A stretch of DNA of 64,000 nucleotides, from contig CM041465.1 of the NCBI GenBank assembly GCA_023213395.1, forward strand, positions 11,842,001-11,906,000, given 5' to 3'. Position 1 is the first letter of the stretch, and every line of letters begins with the position of its first letter. This DNA comes from Cycas panzhihuaensis. Its lineage: Eukaryota > Cycadophyta. This document shows, piece by piece, positions 12,035 to 24,281 of this stretch. The notes beneath the pieces are model-generated. The model made no database searches. It saw nothing but the letters and a program-made list of their open reading frames with translations, and was not told where the DNA came from. Both the position numbers and the translations under genes were made by a program.

Positions 12035-12230
12035 GAGGAGGGCAACTTCAACTCATTCGAATGTATCATCGATCAAGAATTCGACATCTACGATCCGAGA
12101 CAAATCATTGAGTATCTCATCAAATGGAAACAACTTCCACGAGAAGATGCAACTGGGAGAATGAACAATTTGTCCAAGAGCACCACGAGATCACCAAGCT
12201 TTGAGGGCAAAGCTTTTTGTTGGGGGACTT
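12035..12230 (+). pseudogene. Gypsy-C1 chromodomain and polypurine tract
   Basis: FECIIDQEFDIYDPRQIIEY followed by LIKWKQLPREDAT matches the C-terminal chromodomain of chromoviruses, which guides integration to heterochromatin. A one-base loss changes the conserved TWE into a shifted TGRM. The frame then reads a short tail before the purine-rich tract ttgttgggggactt (about 12,217-12,230), which primes plus-strand synthesis right before the 3' LTR. A recognisable chromodomain supports calling this family a chromovirus. Confidence 0.8.
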
Positions 12231-12610
12231 TGTTAGGGATCCAACCCTAACTTACCTTCTCTTATATTCTCTTATATCTTGTACTTCTTCTCTCTCTTAT
12301 ATCTTTATTTCTTCTACTTCTTCCCTTTTCTTAATATCCCACATGCATAAGTAGAAGGTTGTGTAGTGGTCATTGAGCACTATATATATTCGTGTAATAT
12401 CCCACATGCATAAGGAGGTGGTTGAGTAGTAAGCATAGAGACATATATATATTTGTGTAATCCTTAGAGTAGGATATCTTGAATATCATTGTTATTTGCA
12501 TGTAATTGGGAGGTTGCCCCCTCGAAGGGTATTGCAATATAAGTGCTCTTTTGGAGTTATTTGCTTATTATATTGGTGTGCAATTATCATTAAGGAGTGG
12601 TATCCTACCA
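12231..12610 (+). repeat. Gypsy-C1 3' LTR
   Basis: 380 bp. Versus the 5' LTR it has one base fewer in a CCCC run, one more in a TTT run and ggtgg for ggcgg. It is followed by the target duplication ctaga. Confidence 0.95.
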
Positions 12611-13055
12611 CTAGAGGTCTATAAATATCACAAAAGATCTGCCATTCTTAGCTTAGTATGTCTAACTATAAACTAGCATGTGAAGTAAGGAAGAATTGAT
12701 ATGACCTCAATACCCAAGTCTTAGATAGAAATCATATATGGAATTGAATCTTTACATACCCTCGAGTATATAGGACGACCCTTATAGGTAGTTTGATCCA
12801 TTTTCTAGAATAGGTAAACTTTCAACTACTAGTCTTATACTGTAGTGGTTAGTAGTTAGTGCCACAAAGATACCTATCTCAAACTCCTACAAAGGGGTTT
12901 ATTGATAGGCCTACAAGATTAATCACTCCTAATTCTTGTAGTCATTAGTAAAACTAACCATGTTCAAACTATTAGCTCTAAATTCCTTTACTTTCTTCTC
13001 CTTCTCTAAGTACTAAGTTATAAATCTACCTAGTTTAAGAAAAATCACTTCTTTA

Positions 13056-13118
<63 letters not shown>

Positions 13119-13850
13119 CATGTGCACGTGCACTCTAATTTACCTAAAATTTACAAGGATAAGTAAAAGCCCATTCTAGATAATTTTGTCATTGATAGCT
13201 CCTAACAAAATTCTATATTGAATTGCTAGAAATAGTAAATTTATGGTTTTTCATATTTTGCTAAAACTCCTTAACCATTACTTAGATTATCTCCAAAATT
13301 TACTTATAGATACATATCATCATATTGAATAAAATCCCCTCTCATAGTAGCTTACCAATTTTTATCCTAAGTGACTAATATTATCTTTTTAAGGGCCCAC
13401 ACTAAACTAAGAGGTCTACAAAACTATATATATGATTTTGGACCTTTTACAAAAATAAAATATTTTAAGAAAAAAAAATGTAAAACCAGTCGGACAAGTA
13501 GTTTAAAGACACCCATTAAGGCCCTAACCTCCTTATGAACCCATATTCATAAGATAATATTGAGCTGAGGTTTAGAAAAAAAATGACCCCCAAAATAAAC
13601 TCTAATTAGAGCATTGAACTTAATGATATAATTATCTCATTAAAAGAAATAGATATCAAGATTTAATATGTAAAACACATAGTAAATAATCTAACCCTTA
13701 AAGTATCTAATATGGCTACCTAATTGGAGAGTTTTTTCACTAATAAGGATAACCTAGTTAAAGAGAAACTTGATTTTGACAATACACATCAATAAGAATA
13801 TAATAATATATCATGGATGATGACCACTATGATAATAGATGGGGAAGGCT
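12611..13850 (+). other. Gypsy-C2 leader (right part) with (CT)n tract
   Basis: The leader of the older gypsy resumes after the young insertion. Its sequence from 12,611 matches the Gypsy-C1 leader from about 7,194. A 54-bp pure (CT)n run is at 13,061-13,114. After 13,440 traces of the gag N-terminus appear. Confidence 0.65.
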
Positions 13851-14600
13851 AACCTTCCTTCCAAAAGTAGAGCTTAATAAACTTAATGATACCAATGTTT
13901 AAACTTAGGTGTCATAAATAGAATAGTACTTTACCCTTTACTAAATTTTGAAAGATAAAAAGACATCAATAGTTTCTCTACACATGAAAACTGAACCATA
14001 CCAATGGTACCAGTGGGTGAAGAATAAGGTCAGTGGACTCAATTATGATTGGGGTTATTTTTCAAGGACCTTAATATATAATACAATAATATTTAGGATA
14101 ATAACGTTTTCATCCAACTCATAAAGATTTCAATGGTATAGTTTTAGAGTATGCATCTACATATCAATATCTCTCCATAAACTAAGTAAGGAACAAATGC
14201 ATAAACTATACATTGGTGGTTTCTAAGATGAAATAAAACATAAAATTTATCTCTTAAATCCTACATGAATTTCATAAGTTATAAGACTAACTTGGCATAT
14301 TAAAGTAAAAAATAAGGCATCTTGATAGTCCATGCAATGATATGTAGATAAAAGAATACCATCACATGCATCGTATGCTCTAGCTGTGTCACACTCACTA
14401 ACTTTTTGTTGAATGACCACCGAAGAAGTTAATGAAAAGAGTTTAAAAGGGTTATATATTAGATGTAACTAAAAATAGCACAAGGACCATTGATGCTCTA
14501 AAAAATAATTATTTATCATTGAGGACATATAAGATAAGGCACAAGAGGAAGAAAATATTTTAGAACAACCATATAAAAATCTTTCAAGATCTCTAAAATC
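13851..14600 (+). pseudogene. Gypsy-C2 gag
   Basis: Decayed gag related to Gypsy-C1. RLTFLPKVELNKLNDT (about 13,845-13,900) corresponds to the young copy's FLPKVEIKKFNGTD. LHMKTEPYQWYQW (about 13,980-14,020) is almost identical to the young LHMETEPYQWYQW. A zinc-knuckle relic lies near 14,445-14,510. Many TAG/TAA codons replace expected residues. Confidence 0.8.
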
Positions 14601-16191
14601 ACCAATAGATGATGATGAATATATAATGACCATCTCAATCCACGCCTTAGATGGAATTGTACCTCCTCAAACCCTAAAAATCATTGGGTATATTGAGAAA
14701 TAATGAGTAGTTATCTTAATTGACTCAAGAAGCACCCATAATTTTATTAATAGGAAATTGGTTAAAGAGTTTAATTATTTCCCATATCTAGTAAAGATCT
14801 TCCAAGTCATGGTCACTAATGGGGGAACATTATCTTATGATAGGAAATGCCATAATATTAGGCTTGCCATGGGGAAGTATTAATTATCCACTTCAATATT
14901 TGTAATCCATATTAGGGGAGTCAATGTGGTTTTAGGAGTTTAATGGTTGAAAACACTTGGCACCATTCAACTTAGGCTGCAAGATTTATCTATTTGATTC
15001 AATTCAGAAGATGAAGAGTATCAACTTAATGGAATCACCTCACCCCCATCACAAATTATCAACTCACATATGATGAAGAAGTTAATACAAAAAGGAGAAA
15101 TAGGGCTAATTACAAGGTGATATATAATCATAGGTTAAGAGTCCCCAATTAAAGAAGATCCAACTTATAATAGTCACCTGCTACTAGAATTATAAGAAGT
15201 TCTACTTAACCATCCTTAGGTCTTTGAAGAAGGCCCTTATGAACTTCCACTATAATGAGAGTAGGACCATGTCATCGAGATTATCCACATAGCATATAAC
15301 CATATAAGTATTTACACTAATAAAAGAATGAAATTAAAAATTTGGTACATTAATTACTAGATGTAAGGGTCATCCAAGAGAGTAAAAGTACCTTCTCTAC
15401 CATAGTCATATTGATTAGAAAAAAAGATGGCCCATTTCAGATGTGTTTTGATTATAAGGAGTCAAACAAAATCACAATCAAAGATAAATTCCCTATATGA
15501 ATAATTGATAAATTACTAGATGAATTACATGATACAACTATATTCACATATTTGGATCTTTGATTAGGTTATTACCAAATCAAGGTCAAGATAGAAGACA
15601 TGCACAAAATAGCTTTTTGAACCCATGAAGGTCACTATGAGTTCTTGGTCATGCCCTTTGGACTCACCAATACACCCACCATATTCCAAGGACTTATGAA
15701 TAAAATCTTCCACACATATCTAAGAAAATTTATCTTGGACTTTTATGATGACATGCTCATATATAGTTAGATAGTTAAAGAGCATCTTTAACACATAGAC
15801 AAAGAATTGAAATTGTTAGAGGACAACAAATTGTATGTTAAAAAATCCAAATATAATTTTGGAAAAAATGAGTTAGAATACTTAGGGCACATCATCTATC
15901 AAGATGGAGTAAAGGTTGACCCAAAAAAGATTATCACAATATAAAATTAGCCTTAAACAAAAAATATTAAAGGTCTTAAAGGATTCTTGGAATTGATAGG
16001 AGACTATCAAAAGTTTGTTAAGAGGTATGCTAAGATAGAAACACCCTTAAATATATTTATTAAAGAAGGAATTATTTTAGTGGATAGAGATGGCGAGTGA
16101 AGCCTTTACAACATTAAAAGAAGCCATGACCACTACACCCATGTTAGCAATAACCAACTTTATAAAAAATATTTAATATTAAATTTGATGT
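14601..16191 (+). pseudogene. Gypsy-C2 protease, reverse transcriptase and start of RNase H
   Basis: The protease motif LIDSRSTHNFIN lies at about 14,718-14,755 with Gly changed to Arg. RT follows: RKKDGPFQMCFDYKESNKIT (about 15,415-15,475), [23 protein letters not shown] and FYDDML (about 15,741-15,758, where Y-L-D-D is usual). The connection domain HIIYQDGVKVDPKKI is near 15,890. RNase H begins near 16,130 and is cut at its FDVD strand by Copia-A at 16,191. The same strand resumes at 23,781. Confidence 0.85.
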
Positions 16192-16495
16192 TGATGGATT
16201 TAAATGCATCAAGGTCATTAGATTAATTATGTGAAGGTGAATTTAGGTTACCTAAGTCACATAGTTAAATATATTTTCATTTATATTTAAGTGTAATTTT
16301 AGGATTATGTCATTAGGTAGGAAACTCCTTTGGAAACCCTAATGCATATCCTCTGTTATATAAGGTTGAATATGAAAGGGAGAGTCAATTCTCACATATT
16401 ATTTTTATTTTCAATCTTGTTCTCTTTATTTTACTTTTATTATATGCCATTTCTTTATTGTAGTGGAGTGTGGCCACTAGATCCTTCACCCAACA
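16192..16495 (+). repeat. Copia-A 5' LTR
   Basis: It starts TG and ends caaca. It is homologous to 23,482-23,780 through blocks such as atcaaggtcattagattaat and ttatataaggttgaat. It is followed by a mutated primer site tagtattaaag (16,498-16,508). Confidence 0.88.
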
Positions 16496-16508
16496 ACTAG
16501 TATTAAAG

Positions 16509-18689
16509 TCATTGTTAGCTATATTTTCCTACTAGGTTTGGATGGAACCATTAATACATCTCACTTATAATTTATATGAGGTTAAGAGCTTATTTAGGAA
16601 CTTTCTTTTGTATTGTATTATTTTATATGTTTCTACTTTTTTTATATGTGCAAAATTTTAGAAGTGAAAAATATAGAATTTTGAAGCTATTTTGTTGCAA
16701 GAACAACCCTAGAAGTATTGAAGGCCTAAAATTTTATGAAAAATTTGACCATATCAGATTTTGATAAAATTTGATATGTAGGGTCATCTTTCCAAGAGGA
16801 TTATTTTTTTATTCTAGAGTAGCTTTAGATTCATCCTACAATAATGACTTTTGGCTGAAACAAAATGTTAAAATTTATAGATGAGTGACTTAAGGTACTT
16901 TTCTCAATAAAATCCTTTAAACATGAGTTAAAAATCTGAAAGTTTTTTTAAGATATCTTGTAGATTTATATCCATAGATCATTTTAAGATAAGTGTCATT
17001 AAAATTCATCCACTAGTTAATGAAATCTTTGTAGTTTTCTGATGGATGCTAAATTTGCCTTCTCAACGCCATAAAAAAATGTTGTGAGGGCGTTTTGAAT
17101 TTTTTTATTGTTTTTCAAGATGATGTAGAAGGAAAAATTGATATACGTGTCAAGATAAAATTTTTAACATATTGAACTTTAGATTTTAAGACAATAAATC
17201 TGACAAGATTTCGCTTTTGTGGTTTTTAAAGGCAAAAATCTTGTATGCCTTTTCAAAAATCTGACTTTACTATCTTATCAAAAATGATAATTTGAACACT
17301 TTTTCCTTCTGTCATAAATTAAAGTTCTATCATTTAGGCCTCCATATTTGTAGTTTTTCGAAAAAATTACCCATTTCTTATTATTTATAAATTTTGTGAA
17401 AAAATCATAAAATAAGGAAAAATAACATGCATTTAGATTTATAAAAATTAATATTTTAATAGCAAGTTGATCTACTTTTTGGCCCTTTATGGTTTTTGTA
17501 TTGAAATTTCTAAAAATATATTTAGAAACGTTGTATCAAAGCAAGGGAAACCTTGGATCAGAAGCAACATCTGGTTCCCTTGTTAAATCTAGCATGCTCT
17601 TTCTATTTGCATACATAGCATAAAGTGACACATAAATAAAAAACAACAACAACAAAGTAAGCATAGAAGGTAAGAAATCCCATTTGGCATCTTTTTATTT
17701 CAGTTTTCATTTATTCATAAATAACTTACATTATTTCTTAAAAGGAATCTCATTTGTACGACTTATACTGCCAATTCTTGACTTGTGTGCACACTTGCCT
17801 TGGTTGAAATAGACCACAGTTGGCCGAAGTTTGGGCCTTATGAGAAGTATGAGTTTCATACTAGGTCTAGTCTTAACCAGAATAGTGGTGGAAGGACAGA
17901 TTAGCCATATCTACAGCCTCCAATCTGGGATAGTCCTGATAACCGCCCAGGAAAACTAAAAACTTTAATTAAGATTAAAATATACCCAGTCCAATATTCA
18001 TCATAGTTGTGGGATATATACGTACTATTTGACTCTTCAGAGGAGGTATATAGCTGCTCACTAGTGAACTGGGCAAGGATTGGGAGTAGTTGGGATCCAC
18101 TGTAACTTGGATTTCACCACTAAATGTAGGTGTACATATTGTAGGTGAAGGCCCTAATACGTATATTAGAAGCCTCTTTAGGCATCAACACCTCAACTAC
18201 TTTGGACTAGAGATAGAGGTTTGGGCTTAATTATACATCCTACATCAGGCTTATTTTTCTTAGTTGTATATACCTACACGCCAACTTCTACATAAGCATA
18301 ATCTTGATTTGATTATTTATCCTTATGATCCTTATATTGCTATTTGTACATATCATCAAACCCTACTACATTAGGAGTATTTGCCATAAGTGTTGGTGGC
18401 CTATTGTCATTTCATGTAACTTAATCATATTTCTCCCTGTTGCATCAGGTGTACTAGCTAAACGTGTTAGTGGTATATACTTCTATCATCTCTTCTACTT
18501 CTTCATCATCACCATGTCATCTCAATTCAAGTAGAATGTCAACTGTATATTGAAAAGAAAACACAATTAGGATCTATCATACATTGGAGTTAAAAATACT
18601 ACAAAGTATAAAGGCCTTTGGAGATCCTACTTACAACTTACACTCATCATACCTATAGTAGTTATAACACTTACATCTGGTGGAACCGC
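16509..18689 (+). other. Copia-A leader, no recognisable coding
   Basis: About 2.2 kb between primer site and gag. Only short random frames are present. The segment 17,760-18,310 has a different texture (higher GC) and could be a separate decayed insertion. No LTR pair or domain was recognised. Confidence 0.4.
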
Positions 18690-19660
18690 TCCAATGGCTC
18701 CTACAGATGCTGCAACCAAAGTACAATGGGAGATAGATAATGAAACTATTCATGTAAGAATTCTATTGGTTACTGATCACTCCTTAGGTAACTTGATTAA
18801 TGAAGAGCAACATAATATAGACTGGAAGGTCCTTGAAGTTCTTAAGAAGAACTTTGATACCAAGTTGGACTTAGAATTTGATCATCTTGTTCTAAAAATG
18901 AACAAATTAAAAATGTAGAAGGGATGAGCTCGTGAGATAATAAATCTCCTTCAACCAATAATATAAGCAATAGACAAAGATTTTAAGACCTAATGCATCA
19001 CTTGGGCATTCTTGATCTAATCATATCTACATGTCTCTAATTATAAAAACTTGCTTGGAAGTCTTCAATCTAGTGGAACATTGAAGACACTTAACTTTAA
19101 AGTACTTACTGAGAAGCTTATAGAATTTAATAAGATCTTTGATACCAACTTTATAGCCTTTGACTCTATTCTAGATGTAGCCTTTGAGGTGGATGAAAAA
19201 GCTTAGTATACAAAGAATCAAGGTCCCTCTCATGGTAGAGAAAATAACTGAGCAAGAGGAAGAGGAAGAAACATGGGAAATCAGCCACAAGGTCAATAGA
19301 ACCCTCAATAACAGTAGCCTAGATAGTCTTAAGGCTAAGTGCCACCTTTTAATACAAGATAGTTAGGCCAAATTAGTACTTTAAGAATTGGAAACCAGAT
19401 TATTATGTGTAAAAGGTACAATAGAAAATGACACCTTGCAAAGGATTATCATGTACCTACATATAAATTGCCTAAGTTTTAATAGAAATGCAAGGCTCAC
19501 AATGTTGATGAAACATGTGAAGAATAATTTGGTGGTGCAAGTTTTGCTCAAGTACATATTCAAAGACTTGAGGGAAAAACCATTGATCAAACTAAGAGGT
19601 ATTTTGAAGCTCATTATGACTATGCCACTTGTGATCTTAAATCAATAATGTAAACCTATC
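18690..19660 (+). pseudogene. Copia-A gag
   Basis: An open stretch of 74 residues (18,694-18,918) reads APTDAATKVQWEIDNETI, then LL..DH.L..LI, then VLEVLKKNFDTK. This is the copia gag (UBN2/DUF4219-like) W...D..A...I pattern. After stops, a Q/G/N-rich RGRGRNMGNQPQGQ linker (about 19,255-19,300) and a decayed zinc knuckle near 19,405-19,445 follow. Missing Cys codons and several stops make it inactive. Confidence 0.75.
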
Positions 19661-21540
19661 TAGGAGTTACAAATAACATAATTTCAAATGCCTCCTCATG
19701 GATCATGGATACAAAAGCAACATAGCATATAACCTGTAATCAGGATCTATATCAAACTTTTGATTCTAATACATATGGTGTCATTCACATGGTTGATAAA
19801 TCCTAACAATTGGTTGAAGGAATTAGAAACATATATATGAAACTCCCAGGCTTAAGAGATTTTATATTACTTGATATCTTGTATATTTCTAATCTGAAAT
19901 AAAACTTACTCTCCTTATCCACTCTTATCTCCTTTGAATTTGATCTTATTGTTACTACAAATGATCAAACTCTCCAAGTCATTCACCCTCTAACAAATTG
20001 AGTGGCCTTGATTGGAAAGCTTACTGGAAAATTATTTACGTTGAATGACTTCCCATCTTTTAAAGCCAATTGCTCAAAGCCCTTGTGCTGATGAAGACTT
20101 TGCTTTTAATACTAGTTGACACACCCTAAGCTATCCTTAGGAGCTCTTTGGCATGCTCGCATAGGCCATGTTTATATCAATCAACTTAGAGATCTTTGTC
20201 ATACCCTTCCAAGTCTGCCCAAGTTCTCCTCTAAGCCCTTTGAATATGAAGCATGTATCATAACCAAATCTTGTAGATAGCCCTTTGTTGATAGTTAGTG
20301 GAAATTGAGTCATCTTCTTCAATTGGTACACTCTGATCTATGTGGACCAATACCCATTCCATCATTGAAGTAGAAATTATATTACATATTCTTCATTGAT
20401 GATTTTACTAGGAAAGTGTAGGTGGCTTTTTTGACTAAGAAAGATGAGACATTTGGTGTCTTTAAAGCTTTTAAAGCTTGTATTGAAAAGGAGTCAGTTT
20501 ATCAGATTAAGTATCTTTGAACAGATAATGATGGAGAATATACCTTTACTAAGTTTGAAACCTATCTACAAGATAATGATATCAAGCATCATACTATAAT
20601 AGTAAGTACCCCCAAGAATAAAGTTGTCGAGTGCATGAACATGTCTATTATGAATATGGCTTGAGCTATGTTGGTTTATAAAAATGTACCTACTTACTTA
20701 TGGGTAAATGTAATTTGGACAAATGTTTATTATATGAATGCTATCATCCCATCTAAAGGAGGAACTTCTCCTAATGAGAAATGAATTGGATAGCTCCCCA
20801 CTGCCTACCACTTCAAAATATTTTGCTTAATATATTATACCTATATATTGGATGGAGATAGAAATAAACTCTAGCCTAGGGAACTTAAAGGCATCTTTGT
20901 TGGATACCTTATAGACAAGAAAGGGTACAAGGTTTTTATACCTTTACAATAGAAGATTAATGTTATTAGAGATGTGGCATTTGTTGAAACAAAGGATCAA
21001 TTATTACAATTGGACTCTAAAATATTGAATCGCTATTATTATGATGTTATTCAATATGATATACATACTCTAAAATTTAGGGAGGGGGTAGGGAGACACT
21101 CAAGAGTTACTCAAACTATTATAATATGACAATAGATCCATGAAGGATAGTAGCTATGACTCTAATCTAATGAGTGCATATCATGCACCACCATTTGAGA
21201 ACAACAGAGTTGACAAAGGTAAAACAGTGGTAGATGGACCATGCTCCCTAGATGCGTCAACATCCTCCTCAAAAAATATATAAAATGATCCATTTCAGGA
21301 TCTAAATGAAGATCATATAGTTAGAGAAATAAAGACCTCATTCCCAACTCGAGGTTCTTGTGAAGCTCACTAGCTAAATAAGGATATACAACATGAAGAT
21401 GTAGGCAAATTTGACACTTGAAGTACCTATAGAGCCAAGATGAAGGAATTACTTTTCATTGAGTTAGAATTAACAGAACTACATATTGCTCTCAATGAAG
21501 AGCCTCTCTCATACCAAGAAGCTATAAAACACATAGCTTG
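19661..21540 (+). pseudogene. Copia-A protease and integrase
   Basis: Protease: WIMDTKAT.H near 19,700-19,730, where DSGAS.H is expected. GAG-pre-integrase: LWHARIGHVYINQLRDL near 20,150-20,195. Integrase core: LVHSDLCGPIPIPS near 20,325-20,365 (first Asp), YYIFFIDDFTRK near 20,380-20,415, and TDNDGEYT near 20,523-20,545 (second Asp). The core ends with LWVNVIWTNVYYMN and LKGIFVGYLIDKKGYKV (about 20,885-20,935). This is the Ty1/copia order, with integrase before RT. TAG/TAA codons recur at expected Gln and Trp positions. Confidence 0.85.
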
Positions 21541-22975
21541 GAGGAATGTCATGAATTAAGAGCATTAATCTCTTATAAAAAATGGTACATTGGAGCTCAT
21601 CGACTTACCACTTGGAAGAAAGGTAGTTTGAAATAAATGGATGTATAAAAATAAATACATATCTGATGTCACCCTTGAAAAATATAAGGCAAGGTTGGTA
21701 ACAAAGGGATTCATATAAAAGGAATATATCAAATACACTGAAGTATTTGCACCTATAACGAAGTGGGCCACAATTAGAACTCTTGTGGCATTGGCAGCTC
21801 AACAGGGTTGAAAGATTCACCAACTCAATGTAAAAATCACATTTCTTAATGGTGATCTTAAAGAAGAAATCTATATAACTTAGCCTGAAGGATTTGAGAT
21901 TGTTGGTCTAGAGCATAAGGTGTACAGACTCAAAAAGTCCTTGTATAACCTTAAACAAGTCCCTCATGATTGGTTCACCAAGTTGTAAAAAAGAATGAGA
22001 TAACTTAGATATGAGGTTTGTGACTACAAGGATATTAATGCAACACTATTTATCAAATGTCAAAAAGATAAAGTCACTTATCTCTTAATCTTTGTGGATG
22101 ATATGCTTATAATAGAGAATAATGAATAAGCAATCAACCAACTAAAGAAGGACTTAGCTAAAATGTTCAAATTGTCTGACCTTGGGTTGATGAAATACTA
22201 CTTGGGGATTGAAGTCAATCAGAAAGATGAAAAAATCTTTCTTTCTCAAGAAAAGTACATCAATGATCTTCTAATAAAGTTTCAGTTGGAAGATGCTCAA
22301 ACTATAGCTACTCCAATGGAACCCAATGTAAAATTGATAGGTGATGGCGATGATCGAGAGGTAGGTATAACACTGTACATGCAACTTGTAGGTAGTCTCA
22401 TCTATACTACTAATAAAAGATCTAATATTGTACACTCTCTTGGCATTCTTGCTCATTACATAATAAATCCTAAAAAGAATCACTAGTAGGTAGCAGTGTG
22501 AGTATTGAGGTACCTTAAGACGACCAATAAATATGGTTTGCTATATGAATCTAATTCAAAGTTTAAATTATATATATATACAGACTTAGACTTTTCTGGA
22601 GATAAAGACACAGGGAGATCCACATTTAGGTATGTAACATTATTTAAAATAACACCAATATCATAGAGATCTAGATGGTAGAAGATAATTACTGATTCAA
22701 CTACTAAAGCTAAATATATTACTACTTCTAAGACCAGTAAGGAGGTGATATGGCTTAGGACATTATTAGAAATATTGAATATCACCCAAACAAGTCCTAC
22801 TAGCCTTCATGTGAATAATCAATCAATAATCCACATGGCAAAAAATATTGTATTTCATGATCATACCAGACATATAAGTATGAAAGTCCATAGGATTCAA
22901 GAACTAGTTTATTATGGTATAATTTAATTAGAGTACTATCCCATAGCAGATTAAGTGGTTGATATCTTTACCAAA
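21541..22975 (+). pseudogene. Copia-A reverse transcriptase and RNase H
   Basis: RT starts with NKWMYKNKYISD and KARLVTKGF (about 21,635-21,715). It continues with APITKWATIRTLVALAA, HQLNVKITFLNGDLKEEIY, SLYNLKQVPHDWF and the catalytic box FVDDML (about 22,091-22,108). An open 107-residue stretch (22,163-22,486) covers the thumb, from LSDLGLMKYYLGIEV to LVGSLIYTT. RNase H contains YTDLDFSGDKDTGRST (about 22,578-22,625) and NNQSIIHMAKN (about 22,815-22,850). It ends in VDIFTKLL near 22,960. Confidence 0.88.
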
Positions 22976-23481
22976 CTACTATAAAGGGTGAAGTTTGAAT
23001 AGTTTTGTAGGTAGCTTAGCCTTTACGCCTCAATCTCTGACTAATTAGAGGAGATGACAACAGGATCATCATACTCTATTCCATTTGTGAAAATCCCTTG
23101 TGGGTGCAAAAGAATAAGAGTAAGTCTCTACTCTATCCTATTTGTGAAAACCTTTTATGGGCATAGAAGGATAAGGGTTGTACTAGTCTTAGAAAATCAA
23201 AACCTGTGAAAACCTAAAAGGGCACAGGGGATGACCAAATGGTATATGGAGACTCAATAGATCAAGATACACATTTAAGCTACTTGGCTATTAGGATACA
23301 TCAAGAGCCACCTTAGTCATTTTGATTTAAGGGGCTATATATCTTAGAAAGTTCGTGGGTTTTTATTTACCATGAGAGTTTTCCCATAAAAGTGTGAATG
23401 TAATAAGAAGGCTTAAATGAAGACCTCATAGAATAAATTTTATCATTATGACCTTTTACCATTAAGGGAAGGATTAATGAA
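22976..23481 (+). repeat. Copia-A 3' untranslated region with short degenerate repeats
   Basis: Three imperfect copies of a unit containing ttgtgaaaa(t/c)cc and ggg(t/c)(a/g)(c/t)a lie at about 23,070-23,230. The plus-strand primer tract attaagggaagga precedes the 3' LTR. No coding is seen after the RNase H end. Confidence 0.5.
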
Positions 23482-23780
23482 TGTTAATATATCAAGGTCA
23501 TTAGATTAATTATATAAAGATGACTTTAGATTAGCTAAATCACATAGTTAAATGTAATTTCATTTACATTTAAGCGTAATTTTGGAATCATGTCATTAAG
23601 TGAGAAACTCCTTTAGAAACCCTATTGTACATGCTCTATTATATAAGGTTGAATGTGAAAGGGAGAATCATAATTCTCACCTCTCATTTTTACTCTCAAT
23701 CTTGTTCTCTTTATTTTACTCTTATTATATACTATTACTTTAGTGTAGTGAAATATAGTGACTAGATCCTTCACCTAATA
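23482..23780 (+). repeat. Copia-A 3' LTR
   Basis: Begins tgttaatata and ends tcacctaata, with CA decayed to TA. It pairs with 16,192-16,495 and is followed by gatgt. Confidence 0.88.
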
Positions 23781-23785
23781 GATGT

Positions 23786-24281
23786 CTCAAGACATAGGTC
23801 GAGAGTAATATTCATATAAGAAGTACAACCACTAGCTTTTGAGATTCGAAAGCTATAACTAAGGGACTTGGGTAAGTCCACCTATAAAAAGGAAATGATG
23901 GTAATATTACATACAATTAGGAAATGATGTCAATATGTTCTTAGAGCATACTTTAAGATAAAAATTGACCATAATAGTCTAAAATACCTCTTGGACCAAA
24001 GTGTATCCTATGAGGTGTAGTAGAAATGGGTATATAAAATGTAAAGGTTTAACTTTAAAATCATTTATAAAAAGGTGAAGGAGAATGTCATAGTTGATAC
24101 TCTTTCTAGAAAAGAAGAGGAACTCACATTATATACTATCACATGTATTCATCCTTCTTGGATTCATGAAGAATGGAAGTAACTATTATAAGAAGATTAA
24201 ACATGGGAAGGTGAGCATATTATCCAAGAATATCCATAATTAATTAAGCTTTGAGGGCAAAACTTTTTTAAGGGAGGAATT
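23786..24281 (+). pseudogene. Gypsy-C2 RNase H end fused to chromodomain tail; integrase deleted
   Basis: RNase H resumes with a DVSRHR-like strand, then STYKKEMMVILHTIRK, DHNSLKYLLDQ and VIVDTLSRKEEELTLYTI (to about 24,145). Then PSWIHEEWK runs directly into EDTTWEGEHIIQEYPQLIKL, which corresponds to the end of the chromodomain (young copy: WKQLPREDATWENEQFVQEH). About 1.3 kb covering integrase is missing, and the join lies at a shared aatggaa. The polypurine tract ttttttaagggaggaat precedes the LTR. Confidence 0.8.

Larger units (their letters stand above)
6593..12610 (+). mobile_element. Gypsy-C1: young full-length chromovirus-type LTR retrotransposon
   Basis: A 6,018-bp element with 380-bp TG...CA LTRs, primer-binding site, gag-protease-RT-RNase H-integrase-chromodomain order and a polypurine tract. 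It is flanked by perfect 5-bp target duplications ctaga (6,588-6,592 and 12,611-12,615). The two LTRs differ at three sites by eye: two single-base homopolymer indels and one C/T. Insertion was therefore recent relative to everything else here. The target was the leader of an older relative, Gypsy-C2. Despite the youthful LTRs, the coding part is broken by many frameshifts and stops. Confidence 0.95.
16192..23780 (+). mobile_element. Copia-A LTR retrotransposon inserted in Gypsy-C2
   Basis: A 7,589-bp copia element with gag-protease-integrase-RT-RNase H order. LTRs are 16,192-16,495 and 23,482-23,780, roughly 15% diverged by eye. It is flanked by a perfect 5-bp duplication gatgt (16,187-16,191 and 23,781-23,785). 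It splits the Gypsy-C2 RNase H. No domain is open throughout. It is older than Gypsy-C1 by LTR divergence. Confidence 0.92.

Noticed and set aside
23070-23230. Short spaced repeats considered as a CRISPR-like array
   Set aside because: Only three degenerate units in a copia 3' untranslated region of a plant genome; no constant repeat or unique spacers.
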